Origin: an uncultured Flavobacteriaceae bacterium
GTDB lineage: Bacteria; Bacteroidota; Bacteroidia; Flavobacteriales; Flavobacteriaceae
Assembly (NCBI GenBank): GCA_905479625.1
Contig: CAJQNF010000065.1
Span: forward strand, 1 to 64,000
Direction of reading: 5' to 3'
Length of the DNA: 64,000 nucleotides
Position numbers and translations under genes: made by a program. The notes beneath the pieces were generated by a model. That model ran no database searches. It had not been told where the DNA came from and saw nothing but the letters and a program-made list of their open reading frames with translations. Every line of letters starts with the position of its first letter. The first letter of the stretch is position 1. This document shows, piece after piece, positions 35,965-44,682 of the stretch.

Positions 35965-38061
35965 ATGTTAGACGAAAATAATGATCAGTTATCATCAGAA
36001 TTAACAGGAGACGATGCAAGTAAGAAAAATGAAGAAACTCCCGCAAAACCAACGAAAAAGGAAAGTGTTTTAGACGATAATCAGAAAGAAGATGCTGTAG
36101 CCGAGAGCGCAGTAGTGAATGAGGATAAAAAAGATCAGCCGGAAACTGTTGAGGAGACCCCTGTTGTAGAAGCAGCAAAAGAAGATGAAATAACAGAGAT
36201 CAAAGAAGTCGAGTCGGAAGTGGCTGTCAAGGGGGAGTCTGAAGATAAAGAGAAAAGCATAAAAACAGACCCGGTATTAGATGAAAAAGAACCTGGTAAA
36301 ACTGAGCAGGAAGCCGCTGAGAAAGAAGTCAAAGGAGCGAAGAAGTTACCTGAGTTTGACTTAGCTACTTTATCGTTGGAGGGAATTGTTGAGCTGGGCA
36401 AAAAGCTTTTGGATGAATTTGAGATCCAGGAGGTCAAGAATCATATTGAAAATTTAAAAACGGAATTTCAGAAGAAGTTCAAGGCTTTTTTGGCAGAACA
36501 AAAGGAAGCCTTTGTAAAAGCTGGTGGGGAAGAGGCAGATTTCTTTTATTCTGAGCCCTTGAAAAACAAATTTGATGAACTTATAAGTGTTTATAAAAGA
36601 AAACGACAGCAATTTTACAGAGACATTGAAAGAGTTCAGAAGGAAAACCTGGAGTTAAAATTAAACCTTATCGACGAACTGAAGAGCTTAATCGATAATG
36701 CGGAAGCTTCTACCATGTATAAGAATTTTAGAAACCTGGAAGATAAATGGAAGGCTATTGGGCAGATTCCGCATGCTAAATACAATGATGTTTGGCGAAC
36801 ATACCATCACCATGTAGAAAGATTCTATGACCTGCTTCATTTGAATAATGATTTTAGAGACCTGGATTTCAAGCATAATTTGGAGGAAAAATCAAAACTA
36901 ATTGAAAAGGCTGAAACGCTCGCCTCTGAAGAAGATGTAAATCACGCATTCAAAGAATTGCAGATTTTGCATAAAATGTGGAAGGAAGATATTGGTCCTG
37001 TGGCCCGTGAATTAAGAGAAGAGGTTTGGCATAGATTTAGTGAAGCCACCAAAAAGATTCATAAAAAAAGACATGAGTTTCAGGAAAAACTTGATGAAAA
37101 ATTCAAAGCAAATGTGGGTCTTAAAATTGCAGTTATTGACAAGATCAAAGAGATTGATGCCACAAAGAATCAGAGTCATAAAGACTGGCAGGCTAGTATT
37201 AAAAATCTCGAAGCGCTGAGAGATGAATTTTTTGCTATAGGCAAGGTGCCAAAATCCAAGAACGAGGAAATATGGCAACTTTTTAGAGAAGCGACCCGAA
37301 GTTTTAATGTTGAAAAAAATAATTTTTATAAAAGCATAAAAAAGGATCAGTCGGAAAACTTAAAGAAGAAGCTAATTTTGGTTGAGCAAGCAGAGACCTT
37401 AAAAGATAGCGAAGACGGGGATGCGGTGACGGAGGTATTTAAAAAGATACAATCAGAATGGAAGAAAATCGGTCATGTACCAAGGAGAGATTCTGACAAA
37501 ATATGGAAACGATTTAAAGATGCCTGTAATCACTATTTTGATAAATTACACAATAAGCAAAATGACCTGGATAAGGATCAATCTGCTGTGATCGAAAAGA
37601 AAAAGGAATTTATGGATTCCCTTAAAGCGGAGATTGAAAAAGGGAAGGAACTAACGCTTGAATTTGTTCAAAAAGGTCAAGAAGAATGGCGTGCTCTTGG
37701 GATTTTACCTCATAAAGTGAAGCATTTAGATATAAAATTCAATAAATTGCTTGACAGTGCTTATAAGAAGCTAAATATTGACAAAGATGAAGCTTCATTC
37801 TTAAGGTTTAAAAGTTCAGTTGATGGTTTACTGGATCAAAATAACGTAAGAAAACTGGATAGCGAACAATTGTTTATAAGAAGAAAGATTGATGAGATCA
37901 CAAAGGAAATCAAACAGCTAGAGAATAATATTAGCTTTATTTCTAATGCAAGTGCAGATAATCCTTTGGTAAAGAATGTCTATAAGAATATCGAGGAATA
38001 TAAAAAGTCCTTAGAGATTTGGAAAAGGAAGATTAATTATATGAAGAAATTGGAATATTAA
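35965..38061 (+). CDS. DUF349 domain protein with five helical repeats and an acidic N-terminal extension
   Basis: 698 residues. Residues 1-120 are low-complexity, rich in Glu, Lys, Asp and Val. From about 150 on come five repeats of the DUF349 type, each with W.xIGxxP followed by (I/V)WxxF: KWKAIGQIP, MWKEDIGPV, EFFAIGKVP, EWKKIGHVP and EWRALGILP. The C-terminus is a coiled coil. DUF349 proteins are common in Bacteroidota and of unknown function; helical repeats suggest protein-protein binding. Monocistronic with own promoter and terminator. Confidence 0.88.
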   Translation: MLDENNDQLSSELTGDDASKKNEETPAKPTKKESVLDDNQKEDAVAESAVVNEDKKDQPETVEETPVVEAAKEDEITEIKEVESEVAVKGESEDKEKSIKTDPVLDEKEPGKTEQEAAEKEVKGAKKLPEFDLATLSLEGIVELGKKLLDEFEIQEVKNHIENLKTEFQKKFKAFLAEQKEAFVKAGGEEADFFYSEPLKNKFDELISVYKRKRQQFYRDIERVQKENLELKLNLIDELKSLIDNAEASTMYKNFRNLEDKWKAIGQIPHAKYNDVWRTYHHHVERFYDLLHLNNDFRDLDFKHNLEEKSKLIEKAETLASEEDVNHAFKELQILHKMWKEDIGPVARELREEVWHRFSEATKKIHKKRHEFQEKLDEKFKANVGLKIAVIDKIKEIDATKNQSHKDWQASIKNLEALRDEFFAIGKVPKSKNEEIWQLFREATRSFNVEKNNFYKSIKKDQSENLKKKLILVEQAETLKDSEDGDAVTEVFKKIQSEWKKIGHVPRRDSDKIWKRFKDACNHYFDKLHNKQNDLDKDQSAVIEKKKEFMDSLKAEIEKGKELTLEFVQKGQEEWRALGILPHKVKHLDIKFNKLLDSAYKKLNIDKDEASFLRFKSSVDGLLDQNNVRKLDSEQLFIRRKIDEITKEIKQLENNISFISNASADNPLVKNVYKNIEEYKKSLEIWKRKINYMKKLEY

Positions 38062-38065
38062 AAAC

Positions 38066-38093
38066 AAAAATCCCGCAATATTGCGGGATTTTT
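38066..38093 (+). terminator. Intrinsic terminator after the DUF349 gene
   Basis: A 28-bp perfect palindrome with arms AAAAATCCCGCAAT / ATTGCGGGATTTTT followed by more T. Begins 4 bp after the stop codon. Confidence 0.93.
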
Positions 38094-38157
38094 TTTGCCA
38101 GTGAAGCATTTAATGATCAAAGTCCTCTGCTTTGTATCCGTCAAGTATAATTACAGG

Positions 38158-38188
38158 TTAGAATAAACCAAAGCTATTGCTATATTTG
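38158..38188 (+). promoter_or_regulatory. Bacteroidota-type promoter of ettA
   Basis: TTAG (38158-38161), 19-bp spacer, TATATTTG (38181-38188), perfect at -7 and one mismatch at -33. Start expected near 38192, with a leader of about 59 nt. Confidence 0.6.
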
Positions 38189-38250
38189 TAATCCAAAAAA
38201 ATGAGTTTAAAGAGTTCTTCCATAAAAAATAAAATTAAAAGAAGCGAAAT

Positions 38251-39942
38251 ATGTCAGATGATAAAAAAGTGATATTCTCCATGTCTGGAGTAAGTAAATC
38301 TTATCAAGGAGCCAATAAACAGGTCCTTAAGAATATTTATTTAAGTTTTTTCTATGGTGCAAAGATTGGAATACTTGGTCTTAACGGGTCTGGAAAATCC
38401 ACATTGCTAAAGATCATCGCCGGTTTAGAGAAAAATTACCAAGGGGATGTTGTGTTTGCCCCAAATTATTCTGTTGGTTACCTGGCTCAAGAGCCAATTC
38501 TGGACGATAGTAAAACTGTTATGGACATTGTAAAAGAAGGAGTGGCAGAAACAGTTGCTATCTTGGATGAATACAATAAGATCAATGATATGTTTGGTTT
38601 AGAAGAAGTCTATTCTGATGCCGATAAAATGGAGAAATTAATGGCTCAACAAGCTGAGCTCCAAGACAAGATTGATGCTCAAAATGCTTGGGAGCTTGAT
38701 ACTAAACTGGAGATTGCCATGGATGCTTTGAGAACACCTAATGGTGATGCGCTTGTTAAGAACCTTTCTGGAGGAGAAAGAAGAAGGGTGGCACTGTGTA
38801 GATTGTTATTGCAGCAGCCAGATGTTTTATTACTGGATGAGCCCACTAACCACCTTGATGCTGAATCAGTTCACTGGTTGGAGCATCATCTTGCTCAATA
38901 CCAAGGAACTGTTATTGCTGTAACCCATGACCGTTACTTTCTTGACAATGTGGCCGGTTGGATCCTTGAGTTGGATAGAGGAGAAGGAATTCCATGGAAA
39001 GGGAACTATTCCTCCTGGTTGGAACAAAAGTCAGAGCGCTTGGCGAAAGAGGAGAAAACCGCTTCTAAAAGACAAAAGACGTTGCAACGTGAGTTGGAAT
39101 GGGTAAAAATGGCACCAAAGGGAAGGCATGCTAAATCCAAAGCAAGGTTATCCAATTATGACAAATTGATGAGCCAAGACCAGAACCAGAAAGAAGAGAA
39201 GCTTGAAATTTATATTCCTAACGGACCTCGATTGGGGAATAATGTCATTGATGCTGTTGGGGTTTCCAAGGCTTTTGGTGATAAATTATTATATGATAAC
39301 CTCAATTTTAAGCTGCCTCCGAATGGTATTGTAGGTATTATTGGCCCTAACGGAGCCGGTAAGACAACTATTTTTAAAATGATCATGGGAGAGGAAAAAC
39401 CTGATAAAGGTGAATTCAAAGTTGGGGACACCGCTAAAGTAGCTTATGTAGATCAGAGCCATTCGAATATAGATCCTGAAAAATCGATTTGGCAAAATTT
39501 TTCAGATGAGCAGGAGCTCATGATGATGGGGGGTAAAATGGTAAATTCAAGGGCGTATCTTGGCCGTTTTAATTATAGTGGATCGGAACAAAACAAAAAG
39601 GTTTCAACCTTGTCAGGAGGAGAAAGAAATAGATTGCATCTGGCAATGACGCTAAGGGAAGAAGGCAATGTGTTACTTTTAGATGAGCCTACTAATGATT
39701 TGGATGTAAACACCTTAAGGGCATTAGAAGAAGGGCTTGAGAACTTTGCAGGATGTGCGGTTATCATCTCACATGACAGGTGGTTCCTTGACAGAGTCTG
39801 TACACATATTCTTGCATTTGAAGGTGATTCTGAGGTCTACTATTTTGAAGGAAGTTTTTCTGAATATGAAGAGAACAAGAAGAAACGACTGGGAGGAGAT
39901 ATGATCCCAAAAAGAATCAAGTATAAAAAACTGATTCGTTGA
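38251..39942 (+). CDS. ettA: Energy-dependent translational throttle protein EttA (ABC-F)
   Basis: 563 residues with two ABC domains and no membrane part. Walker A: GLNGSGKST (about 47-55) and GPNGAGKTT (about 364-372); signatures LSGGE twice; Walker B followed by DEPTNHLD and DEPTNDLD. Between them lies the basic P-site tRNA-interaction linker (EWVKMAPKGRHAKSKARL) typical of EttA. It binds the ribosomal E site and links the first peptide bond to the ATP/ADP state. Cotranscribed with nudK, 6 bp downstream. Confidence 0.95.
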   Translation: MSDDKKVIFSMSGVSKSYQGANKQVLKNIYLSFFYGAKIGILGLNGSGKSTLLKIIAGLEKNYQGDVVFAPNYSVGYLAQEPILDDSKTVMDIVKEGVAETVAILDEYNKINDMFGLEEVYSDADKMEKLMAQQAELQDKIDAQNAWELDTKLEIAMDALRTPNGDALVKNLSGGERRRVALCRLLLQQPDVLLLDEPTNHLDAESVHWLEHHLAQYQGTVIAVTHDRYFLDNVAGWILELDRGEGIPWKGNYSSWLEQKSERLAKEEKTASKRQKTLQRELEWVKMAPKGRHAKSKARLSNYDKLMSQDQNQKEEKLEIYIPNGPRLGNNVIDAVGVSKAFGDKLLYDNLNFKLPPNGIVGIIGPNGAGKTTIFKMIMGEEKPDKGEFKVGDTAKVAYVDQSHSNIDPEKSIWQNFSDEQELMMMGGKMVNSRAYLGRFNYSGSEQNKKVSTLSGGERNRLHLAMTLREEGNVLLLDEPTNDLDVNTLRALEEGLENFAGCAVIISHDRWFLDRVCTHILAFEGDSEVYYFEGSFSEYEENKKKRLGGDMIPKRIKYKKLIR

Positions 39943-39948
39943 TCTAAA

Positions 39949-40530
39949 ATGAATTCAAAAGTAAAAAACATAAAAAAGATATTACTGTCTGATAACTGGT
40001 ACACACTCAATAAGGTTGTGTTTGATTATAAAACGCCAAGTGGACAATGGGAGGAGCAGGCAAGAGAATCGTATGATCGTGGAAACGGAGCAGTCGTTTT
40101 GTTGTATAACAAACAGAAACAAACTGTAATTCTTATTTCGCAATTCAGGATGCCGACCTATTTGAATGGCAATGAAACAGGAATAATGATCGAGGCCACT
40201 GCCGGACTTTTGGATGGGGATGACCCCGAAACATGCGTCATTAAGGAAGCAGAGGAAGAATCAGGATTTAGGGTAAAAAAGGTTGAAAAGGTTTTTGAGG
40301 CCTATATGTCACCAGGTGCCGTTACTGAAATTCTTCATTTTTATATAGCCGAGTATCAAGATACGGACAAGGTCAGTGAAGGAGGAGGACTGGCTGCTGA
40401 ACAAGAGGATATTACCGTCATGGAAGTAGATTTTGAAAAGGCCTTGGATATGGTCTATAAAGGAGAAATCAAGGATGCTAAAACCATAATGCTTCTTCAA
40501 CATTTAAAGATCAATAAAGCATTGAAATAA
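39949..40530 (+). CDS. nudK: NUDIX hydrolase of the NudK type (GDP-mannose pyrophosphatase)
   Basis: 193 residues. Nudix box EATAGLLDGDDPETCVIKEA followed by EEESGF (about residues 81-106), with the GLLDxDxPExCxxKEAxEE form specific to NudK. SQFRMPTYLNGN and YMSPGAVTEILHFYIAEY match NudK as well. It hydrolyses GDP-mannose and related nucleotide sugars. Runs with ettA. Confidence 0.88.
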   Translation: MNSKVKNIKKILLSDNWYTLNKVVFDYKTPSGQWEEQARESYDRGNGAVVLLYNKQKQTVILISQFRMPTYLNGNETGIMIEATAGLLDGDDPETCVIKEAEEESGFRVKKVEKVFEAYMSPGAVTEILHFYIAEYQDTDKVSEGGGLAAEQEDITVMEVDFEKALDMVYKGEIKDAKTIMLLQHLKINKALK

Positions 40531-40586
40531 AAATTGTTAAACTATTTTATTTCAGTGCTTTACGTCTTTTAATATCTAATTTAGAA

Positions 40587-42392
40587 TTACGCTTTAGTAA
40601 AATTTTTGATTTTAGCTTCAAGATGATCAAGATACATCATGTGACTTTGCAAATCATTCAGGATATGCGACTTTGATGTTTCAAATTTGTCCTTCATTTT
40701 TGAGAAAAGTTCCTGATAATAGTCTACACCTTCTTTCATGTTATGCGTAAAGGACAAAAGATATTTTTCTTGCCTTTTATTGAGTTCCCCTTGAGTTTCC
40801 TCAATTTTACCTTTTAGGTGATCTGCATATAATTTCAACTCTTTTAAAAACATATGAGGTCTGGTTTTATGGGATATCAAATCGATCCTTCCATAAATAT
40901 GATCTGTAATTTCCTTGAGACTCATTGTTCTAGAAAAATAGGCCATATTGGGTCCAGGACATACAGCAACGCCTTTTGCCGGCCTTTCGGTCTTCATTCC
41001 GTGAATTTGTTCGGTGGCCGCTCCAAGACCCATGCAAAGGCAGGATTTTTCTACAATGCTTTGAAACTTGCTTTTGTAAGTGCTTGGTGATACATCTTCC
41101 TTATTGAGTTCTTTGATTTTATTTCTTTGGTATTGACGAGAAGCTGTACACATTGTCTTTTCTGAATATTCATTGTTCAACGCAAGAAATTCTTTTGGAC
41201 ATGGGCTACCTGGCCTTCCCGATTCGATCTTTTTATCTTTTTCCATGTCCTTGGAGTTTCCTCTAAGGTTATTAAAAGGAACTCCTAAAGGTGAAATATT
41301 GCTAAGGTAAAGATCTTTTTCAGTGGCCTGAGATAATTTATTTAACGTGGCATCGTCAACCGTTGTAGCCTCTGGAACTAAAAGAAAAGGGCTTCCCCAT
41401 CCTACAGAATCTATACCGTAGTTTTGAATCAGAAATTGATGTTCTTCCTTGGTTCCGACACCTCCCTGCGCCGTAATTTTCAATTCGAGTTTCGCGGCAG
41501 GTTGAGTTTTGTTTCTATCAGCCAAAGCAGTATGCAATATGCTGTGAACCGTCTCGATTAAGTCTTGCTTATTGTCTTTGAATTCCTGAAGGATAGGACC
41601 CATTAAAAAACCCTCAGTTGCAAAGGCATGACCCCCGCAATTCAAGCCTGACTCAATTCTGTATTCAGATACCCAAAGGCCTTTTTTTGCAAGAAATTTA
41701 CCCTGGATCAAGGCAGATCTGTAGTCACTCACTTTGATCACAATCTTCTTTTTTATATATCCTTTCTTATCTGGATAGAAATCATCAAAATTTTCCATGT
41801 AGCTATACAGTCTCGGGTTCATCCCAGCTGATAAGATTAATGAAGATTCCAGATTACTTTGTGCAAAGCCTCTCAAAGCTGCATGGGCATCATTATATTC
41901 ATTAGATAGTTTTTCACCTTCTTTATAATTGACTTTATCTAATTTCGTCATGATATTCACATCGATACTTCCCATAGTAAGATGCTGGTCTGCCCAATTT
42001 CGGATCTCGGTCCAGGTAGTGTTTCCGGAAGTGAGTTCTGTAAATTTTTGTTTTATAGCAGAAGTATCAGGTAACATGTTGAAGTAAGTTTTGATCTCCT
42101 GACCGGTTTCCATGGTGGAATCTTTGATCTGTTTAAACTTCTTTTCAGCAAGTTCTTGCATTAAATTCAAGTATGACGTGATCCGTTTTGCTCTGAAATC
42201 TTCTATTTTGTTAGTGATAGCCTGATAGGGTATTTCAAATTTTTCACAATAGGTCTTCCTGAGGTTTTCGATAAGTACATCATCTACAATCGAAACGACA
42301 GAATCCATTCCGTAAGGTGAAACTTTCAAAGGTGTATCCAGCGTGAATCCAGTGCCCATTACCGGGATATGAAAAGTGTGCTTTGTATGCAT
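40587..42392 (-). CDS. Unrecognised 601-residue protein, possible TIM-barrel part and cysteine-rich part; in the predicted Crp/Fnr regulon
   Basis: 601 residues, no signal peptide or membrane helix. Not recognised. Around residues 240-375 it has ESGLNCGGHAFATEG, KITAQGGVGTKEEHQFL and GIDSVGWGSPFLLVPEA; a Gly-rich QGGVGT loop after a beta-strand is seen in FMN- or phosphate-binding TIM barrels, so an oxidoreductase fold is a fair guess. Near 405-505 come scattered cysteines (PGSPCPKEF, KTMCTASRQ, KSCLCMGLG, VAVCPGPN), which could bind an iron-sulfur cluster. Residues about 525-600 form a coiled coil. The promoter carries a Crp/Fnr-type site like those of the sulfur operons. Monocistronic. Confidence 0.75.
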   Translation of the reverse strand: MHTKHTFHIPVMGTGFTLDTPLKVSPYGMDSVVSIVDDVLIENLRKTYCEKFEIPYQAITNKIEDFRAKRITSYLNLMQELAEKKFKQIKDSTMETGQEIKTYFNMLPDTSAIKQKFTELTSGNTTWTEIRNWADQHLTMGSIDVNIMTKLDKVNYKEGEKLSNEYNDAHAALRGFAQSNLESSLILSAGMNPRLYSYMENFDDFYPDKKGYIKKKIVIKVSDYRSALIQGKFLAKKGLWVSEYRIESGLNCGGHAFATEGFLMGPILQEFKDNKQDLIETVHSILHTALADRNKTQPAAKLELKITAQGGVGTKEEHQFLIQNYGIDSVGWGSPFLLVPEATTVDDATLNKLSQATEKDLYLSNISPLGVPFNNLRGNSKDMEKDKKIESGRPGSPCPKEFLALNNEYSEKTMCTASRQYQRNKIKELNKEDVSPSTYKSKFQSIVEKSCLCMGLGAATEQIHGMKTERPAKGVAVCPGPNMAYFSRTMSLKEITDHIYGRIDLISHKTRPHMFLKELKLYADHLKGKIEETQGELNKRQEKYLLSFTHNMKEGVDYYQELFSKMKDKFETSKSHILNDLQSHMMYLDHLEAKIKNFTKA

Positions 42393-42472
42393 ATCTGATT
42401 TTTAGTAGTTTGTTTTTGGTATTAATGATGATTTCTGATTTAAATGTAATACATCAGTATCTCAGCAATCTA

Positions 42473-42515
42473 CAAAAGTAAAAATCGAACATTCATATTA
42501 GTTGATATAAGTCAT
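42473..42515 (-). promoter_or_regulatory. Promoter with Crp/Fnr-type operator of the 601-residue protein gene
   Basis: Minus-strand TACTTTTG (42480-42473) is a perfect TAnnTTTG box. TTGA-TATAAG-TCAT (42502-42515) matches RTGA-N6-TCAY in seven of eight positions and is centred 35.5 bp from the last base of the box, one base less than at the sulfur-locus promoters. Expected start near 42469, leader about 77 nt. Confidence 0.55.
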
Positions 42516-42558
42516 GTTTGCCATATTAATATCAACAATTTAAGAAAGGGTAAAAAAA

Positions 42559-42580
42559 AACCTATCCTGTGGGATAGGTT
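42559..42580 (-). terminator. Terminator of the cold shock gene
   Basis: AACCTATCC (42559-42567) pairs with GGATAGGTT (42572-42580); on the minus strand followed by a run of T (42558-42552). Lies 31 bp downstream of the csp stop codon. Confidence 0.88.
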
Positions 42581-42610
42581 TAGAAACATTAAAAAAATTA
42601 AAGACAACTA

Positions 42611-42802
42611 TTAAATGGTCTTGACATTTACTGCATTTAATCCTTTTTTACCTTCTTTTAGATCGAATTCAACGGCATCTCCTTCTTTCACTTTGTCAAT
42701 TAAACCAGAAATGTGAACGAAATGCTCGGTGTTTGATCCGTCTTCAGTAACGAATCCATAACCTTTGGATTCATTGAAAAATTTTACAGTTCCTTGTGGC
42801 AT
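42611..42802 (-). CDS. Cold shock domain protein (Csp)
   Basis: 63 residues, a single OB-fold cold shock domain. RNP1 KGYGFV (13-18) and RNP2 HFVHIS (27-32) carry the aromatic residues that bind single-stranded nucleic acid. It acts as an RNA chaperone. Standard length, own promoter and terminator. Confidence 0.97.
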   Translation of the reverse strand: MPQGTVKFFNESKGYGFVTEDGSNTEHFVHISGLIDKVKEGDAVEFDLKEGKKGLNAVNVKTI

Positions 42803-42826
42803 TGTATTAGATTATAATTTATAAAT

Positions 42827-42858
42827 CAAAGATAATATTATTTTCTAAATTTTCTAAA
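42827..42858 (-). promoter_or_regulatory. Bacteroidota-type promoter of the cold shock gene
   Basis: Minus-strand TTTA (42858-42855), 20-bp spacer, TATCTTTG (42834-42827); perfect -7 box. Start expected near 42823, giving a short leader of about 20 nt, unlike the long cold-box leaders of enterobacterial csp genes. Confidence 0.6.
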
Positions 42859-42878
42859 TGTGCATTTAATTACATGAT

Positions 42879-44108
42879 TTAGAAGCTGCTAAGAAACCAA
42901 AGGCTAAATAAAACAAGAAAAATAATTCCCAAATAACTGAGAAAACTCAAATATTTTGAAGGTCTGGCATGAACAGGCATATGCTTCCCTTTGACCAAAA
43001 CAAAATTAGCTATGGCATAGAAGGGACCCGTTAAAAAAGAGAGAATTGTAGCGATCTTTACAAAAGTGATCATACTTGTTTTAAAATAACTTAGAATGAT
43101 CATAGTGCCGAGGCTAAGAAGAAAGATCCAAATAAGGTAAAAGCGCTTATGCTTTTTGCCCATGAGTAATTCGCTGGTTTTTGCCATTGCTCTTGGGGAG
43201 GCGTCCAGGGTCGTCAGGGTTGTGCTAAACATGGTTGTAAAAGCTGCAATCCCAATAAAAACGGCAGCTCCCTTTCCAAGATTGCTAGTGTACAGGCCAA
43301 TGAGTTGCTGGGCAAAAGCACTGGCGCCCGTGCTTATTTCTTCAGCAGAGTGGTACATCACAAGTGCTCCAAGTGTCATAAAACAAATTCCCAGAAACAC
43401 GGTCGTGATATAGCCAACATTGAAATCAGTTAACGCTTTTTTTGTACTAAATCCATCTTTGGACGCTTTGTTTTTTTCCAGGGTCCAAAGAGAGTGCCAT
43501 GTTGAAACATCCAGAGGAGCAGGCATCCAGCCCAGAAACGCGATAAGAAATGCGATTTCAACCGTTCCTTTAGGAATTTGAGGCAGTAATGAATAAGAGT
43601 GATCTGCCTTGAAAATAGCGATGAGTACTGCAATGACAGTGCTAAGGGCCAGGACAGAAATAATTATTTTCATTCCATGGTCAAGGATCTTGTATTTGCC
43701 CAAAAGCAAAATTAATAAGCAAATCACTGTGATGACCAGACTCCAGATACTCAGGTTGGGAGTGATTCCAAAAAGATTATGGGCCAATCCTGCTGTTACA
43801 ATAGTGACAGCGGCCTGTATGGTAAACATCGTTAAAAAAGTAAGTAAAAAGTAGAGGATCAACACCCATTGCCCAAGTTTTTTATAGCCATCAATAAGGC
43901 TCTCACCAGTTGCTGTTGCATATCTCGGTCCGTATTGGAAAAAAGGATATTTAAAAATATTGACTAGAAGCAGGGCCCAAAGCAATCCAAAACCAAAGTC
44001 AGCTCCGGCTCTTGTTGATTGGACCAAATGAGAAACACCTATAGCGGCACCGGCAAAAAGCAAACCGGGTCCCAGGTTTTTGAAAGCTATAAACACCTTT
44101 CGGTTCAT
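42879..44108 (-). CDS. Nramp-family metal transporter-like protein without the DPGN motif
   Basis: 409 residues, about eleven membrane helices, Nramp (PF01566) layout. In helix 1, where metal-carrying Nramp proteins have DPGN, this protein reads GAAIGVSHLVQ (about 20-30); the helix-6 MPH motif is likewise replaced (GWMPAPLDVSTWHSL). So it belongs to a divergent branch whose cargo may not be Mn or Fe. GPGLLFAGAAIG and DASPRAMAKTSE are recognisable family stretches. It starts 12 bp after the sigma factor gene and is probably cotranscribed with it. Confidence 0.8.
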   Translation of the reverse strand: MNRKVFIAFKNLGPGLLFAGAAIGVSHLVQSTRAGADFGFGLLWALLLVNIFKYPFFQYGPRYATATGESLIDGYKKLGQWVLILYFLLTFLTMFTIQAAVTIVTAGLAHNLFGITPNLSIWSLVITVICLLILLLGKYKILDHGMKIIISVLALSTVIAVLIAIFKADHSYSLLPQIPKGTVEIAFLIAFLGWMPAPLDVSTWHSLWTLEKNKASKDGFSTKKALTDFNVGYITTVFLGICFMTLGALVMYHSAEEISTGASAFAQQLIGLYTSNLGKGAAVFIGIAAFTTMFSTTLTTLDASPRAMAKTSELLMGKKHKRFYLIWIFLLSLGTMIILSYFKTSMITFVKIATILSFLTGPFYAIANFVLVKGKHMPVHARPSKYLSFLSYLGIIFLVLFSLWFLSSF

Positions 44109-44120
44109 GAATCAATAAAT

Positions 44121-44675
44121 TTATTTAGTTGTAATGATCTCTGCGAGTAATTTTTTCGCTCTCAATAGCTTAACCTTTATGTTGGTCATCGGTTCATTGA
44201 GTTGAGCAGCCATTTCCTTATAACTCAATTCCTGAAAATACCTGAGATTGATCACTTCCTGGTAATGAGGTTTAAGCTGAAGAATATAGGCTTTCAATTG
44301 GGCAAGATTTTGTTCCTGAATAAGTTTATCTGAAGGAGATGGATCTTCGTCAACGATACGATGCAGTTCTGCATGGTTCTTATTGATTGAAATGGTCTCT
44401 GTTTTTGACTTTCTTAAATGATCAATATAGAGGTTGCTGGCAATGGTAAAAAGCCAGGTGTTAAATTGAAAATTTTCATCAAAGCTGTCAATTTTGTCAA
44501 AGGCTTTTGCAAAGGCTTTAATTGTGATATCCTCCGATTCATCTTCATTTTGACATTTGTTGAATTGAAAATGATATACATCCTTCCAATATAAATTTAA
44601 GAGATCATTGAAAGCTTTTTGGTCTCCTTTTTTTGCTTGACCAATTAATAAACTGATATCTTTTGTGTCGCTCAT
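44121..44675 (-). CDS. RNA polymerase sigma factor, ECF type
   Basis: 184 residues. Region 2 at about 20-90 (DESEDITIKAFAKAFDKIDSF; FNTWLFTIASNLYIDHLRK) and region 4 at about 125-178 with a helix-turn-helix (LSYKEMAAQLNEPMTNIKVKL). No anti-sigma gene is adjacent. Its position between a glycosyltransferase and an Nramp-like gene does not reveal the regulon. Gap of 7 bp after the glycosyltransferase gene indicates one operon. Confidence 0.92.
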   Translation of the reverse strand: MSDTKDISLLIGQAKKGDQKAFNDLLNLYWKDVYHFQFNKCQNEDESEDITIKAFAKAFDKIDSFDENFQFNTWLFTIASNLYIDHLRKSKTETISINKNHAELHRIVDEDPSPSDKLIQEQNLAQLKAYILQLKPHYQEVINLRYFQELSYKEMAAQLNEPMTNIKVKLLRAKKLLAEIITTK

Positions 44676-44682
44676 GTACTGA

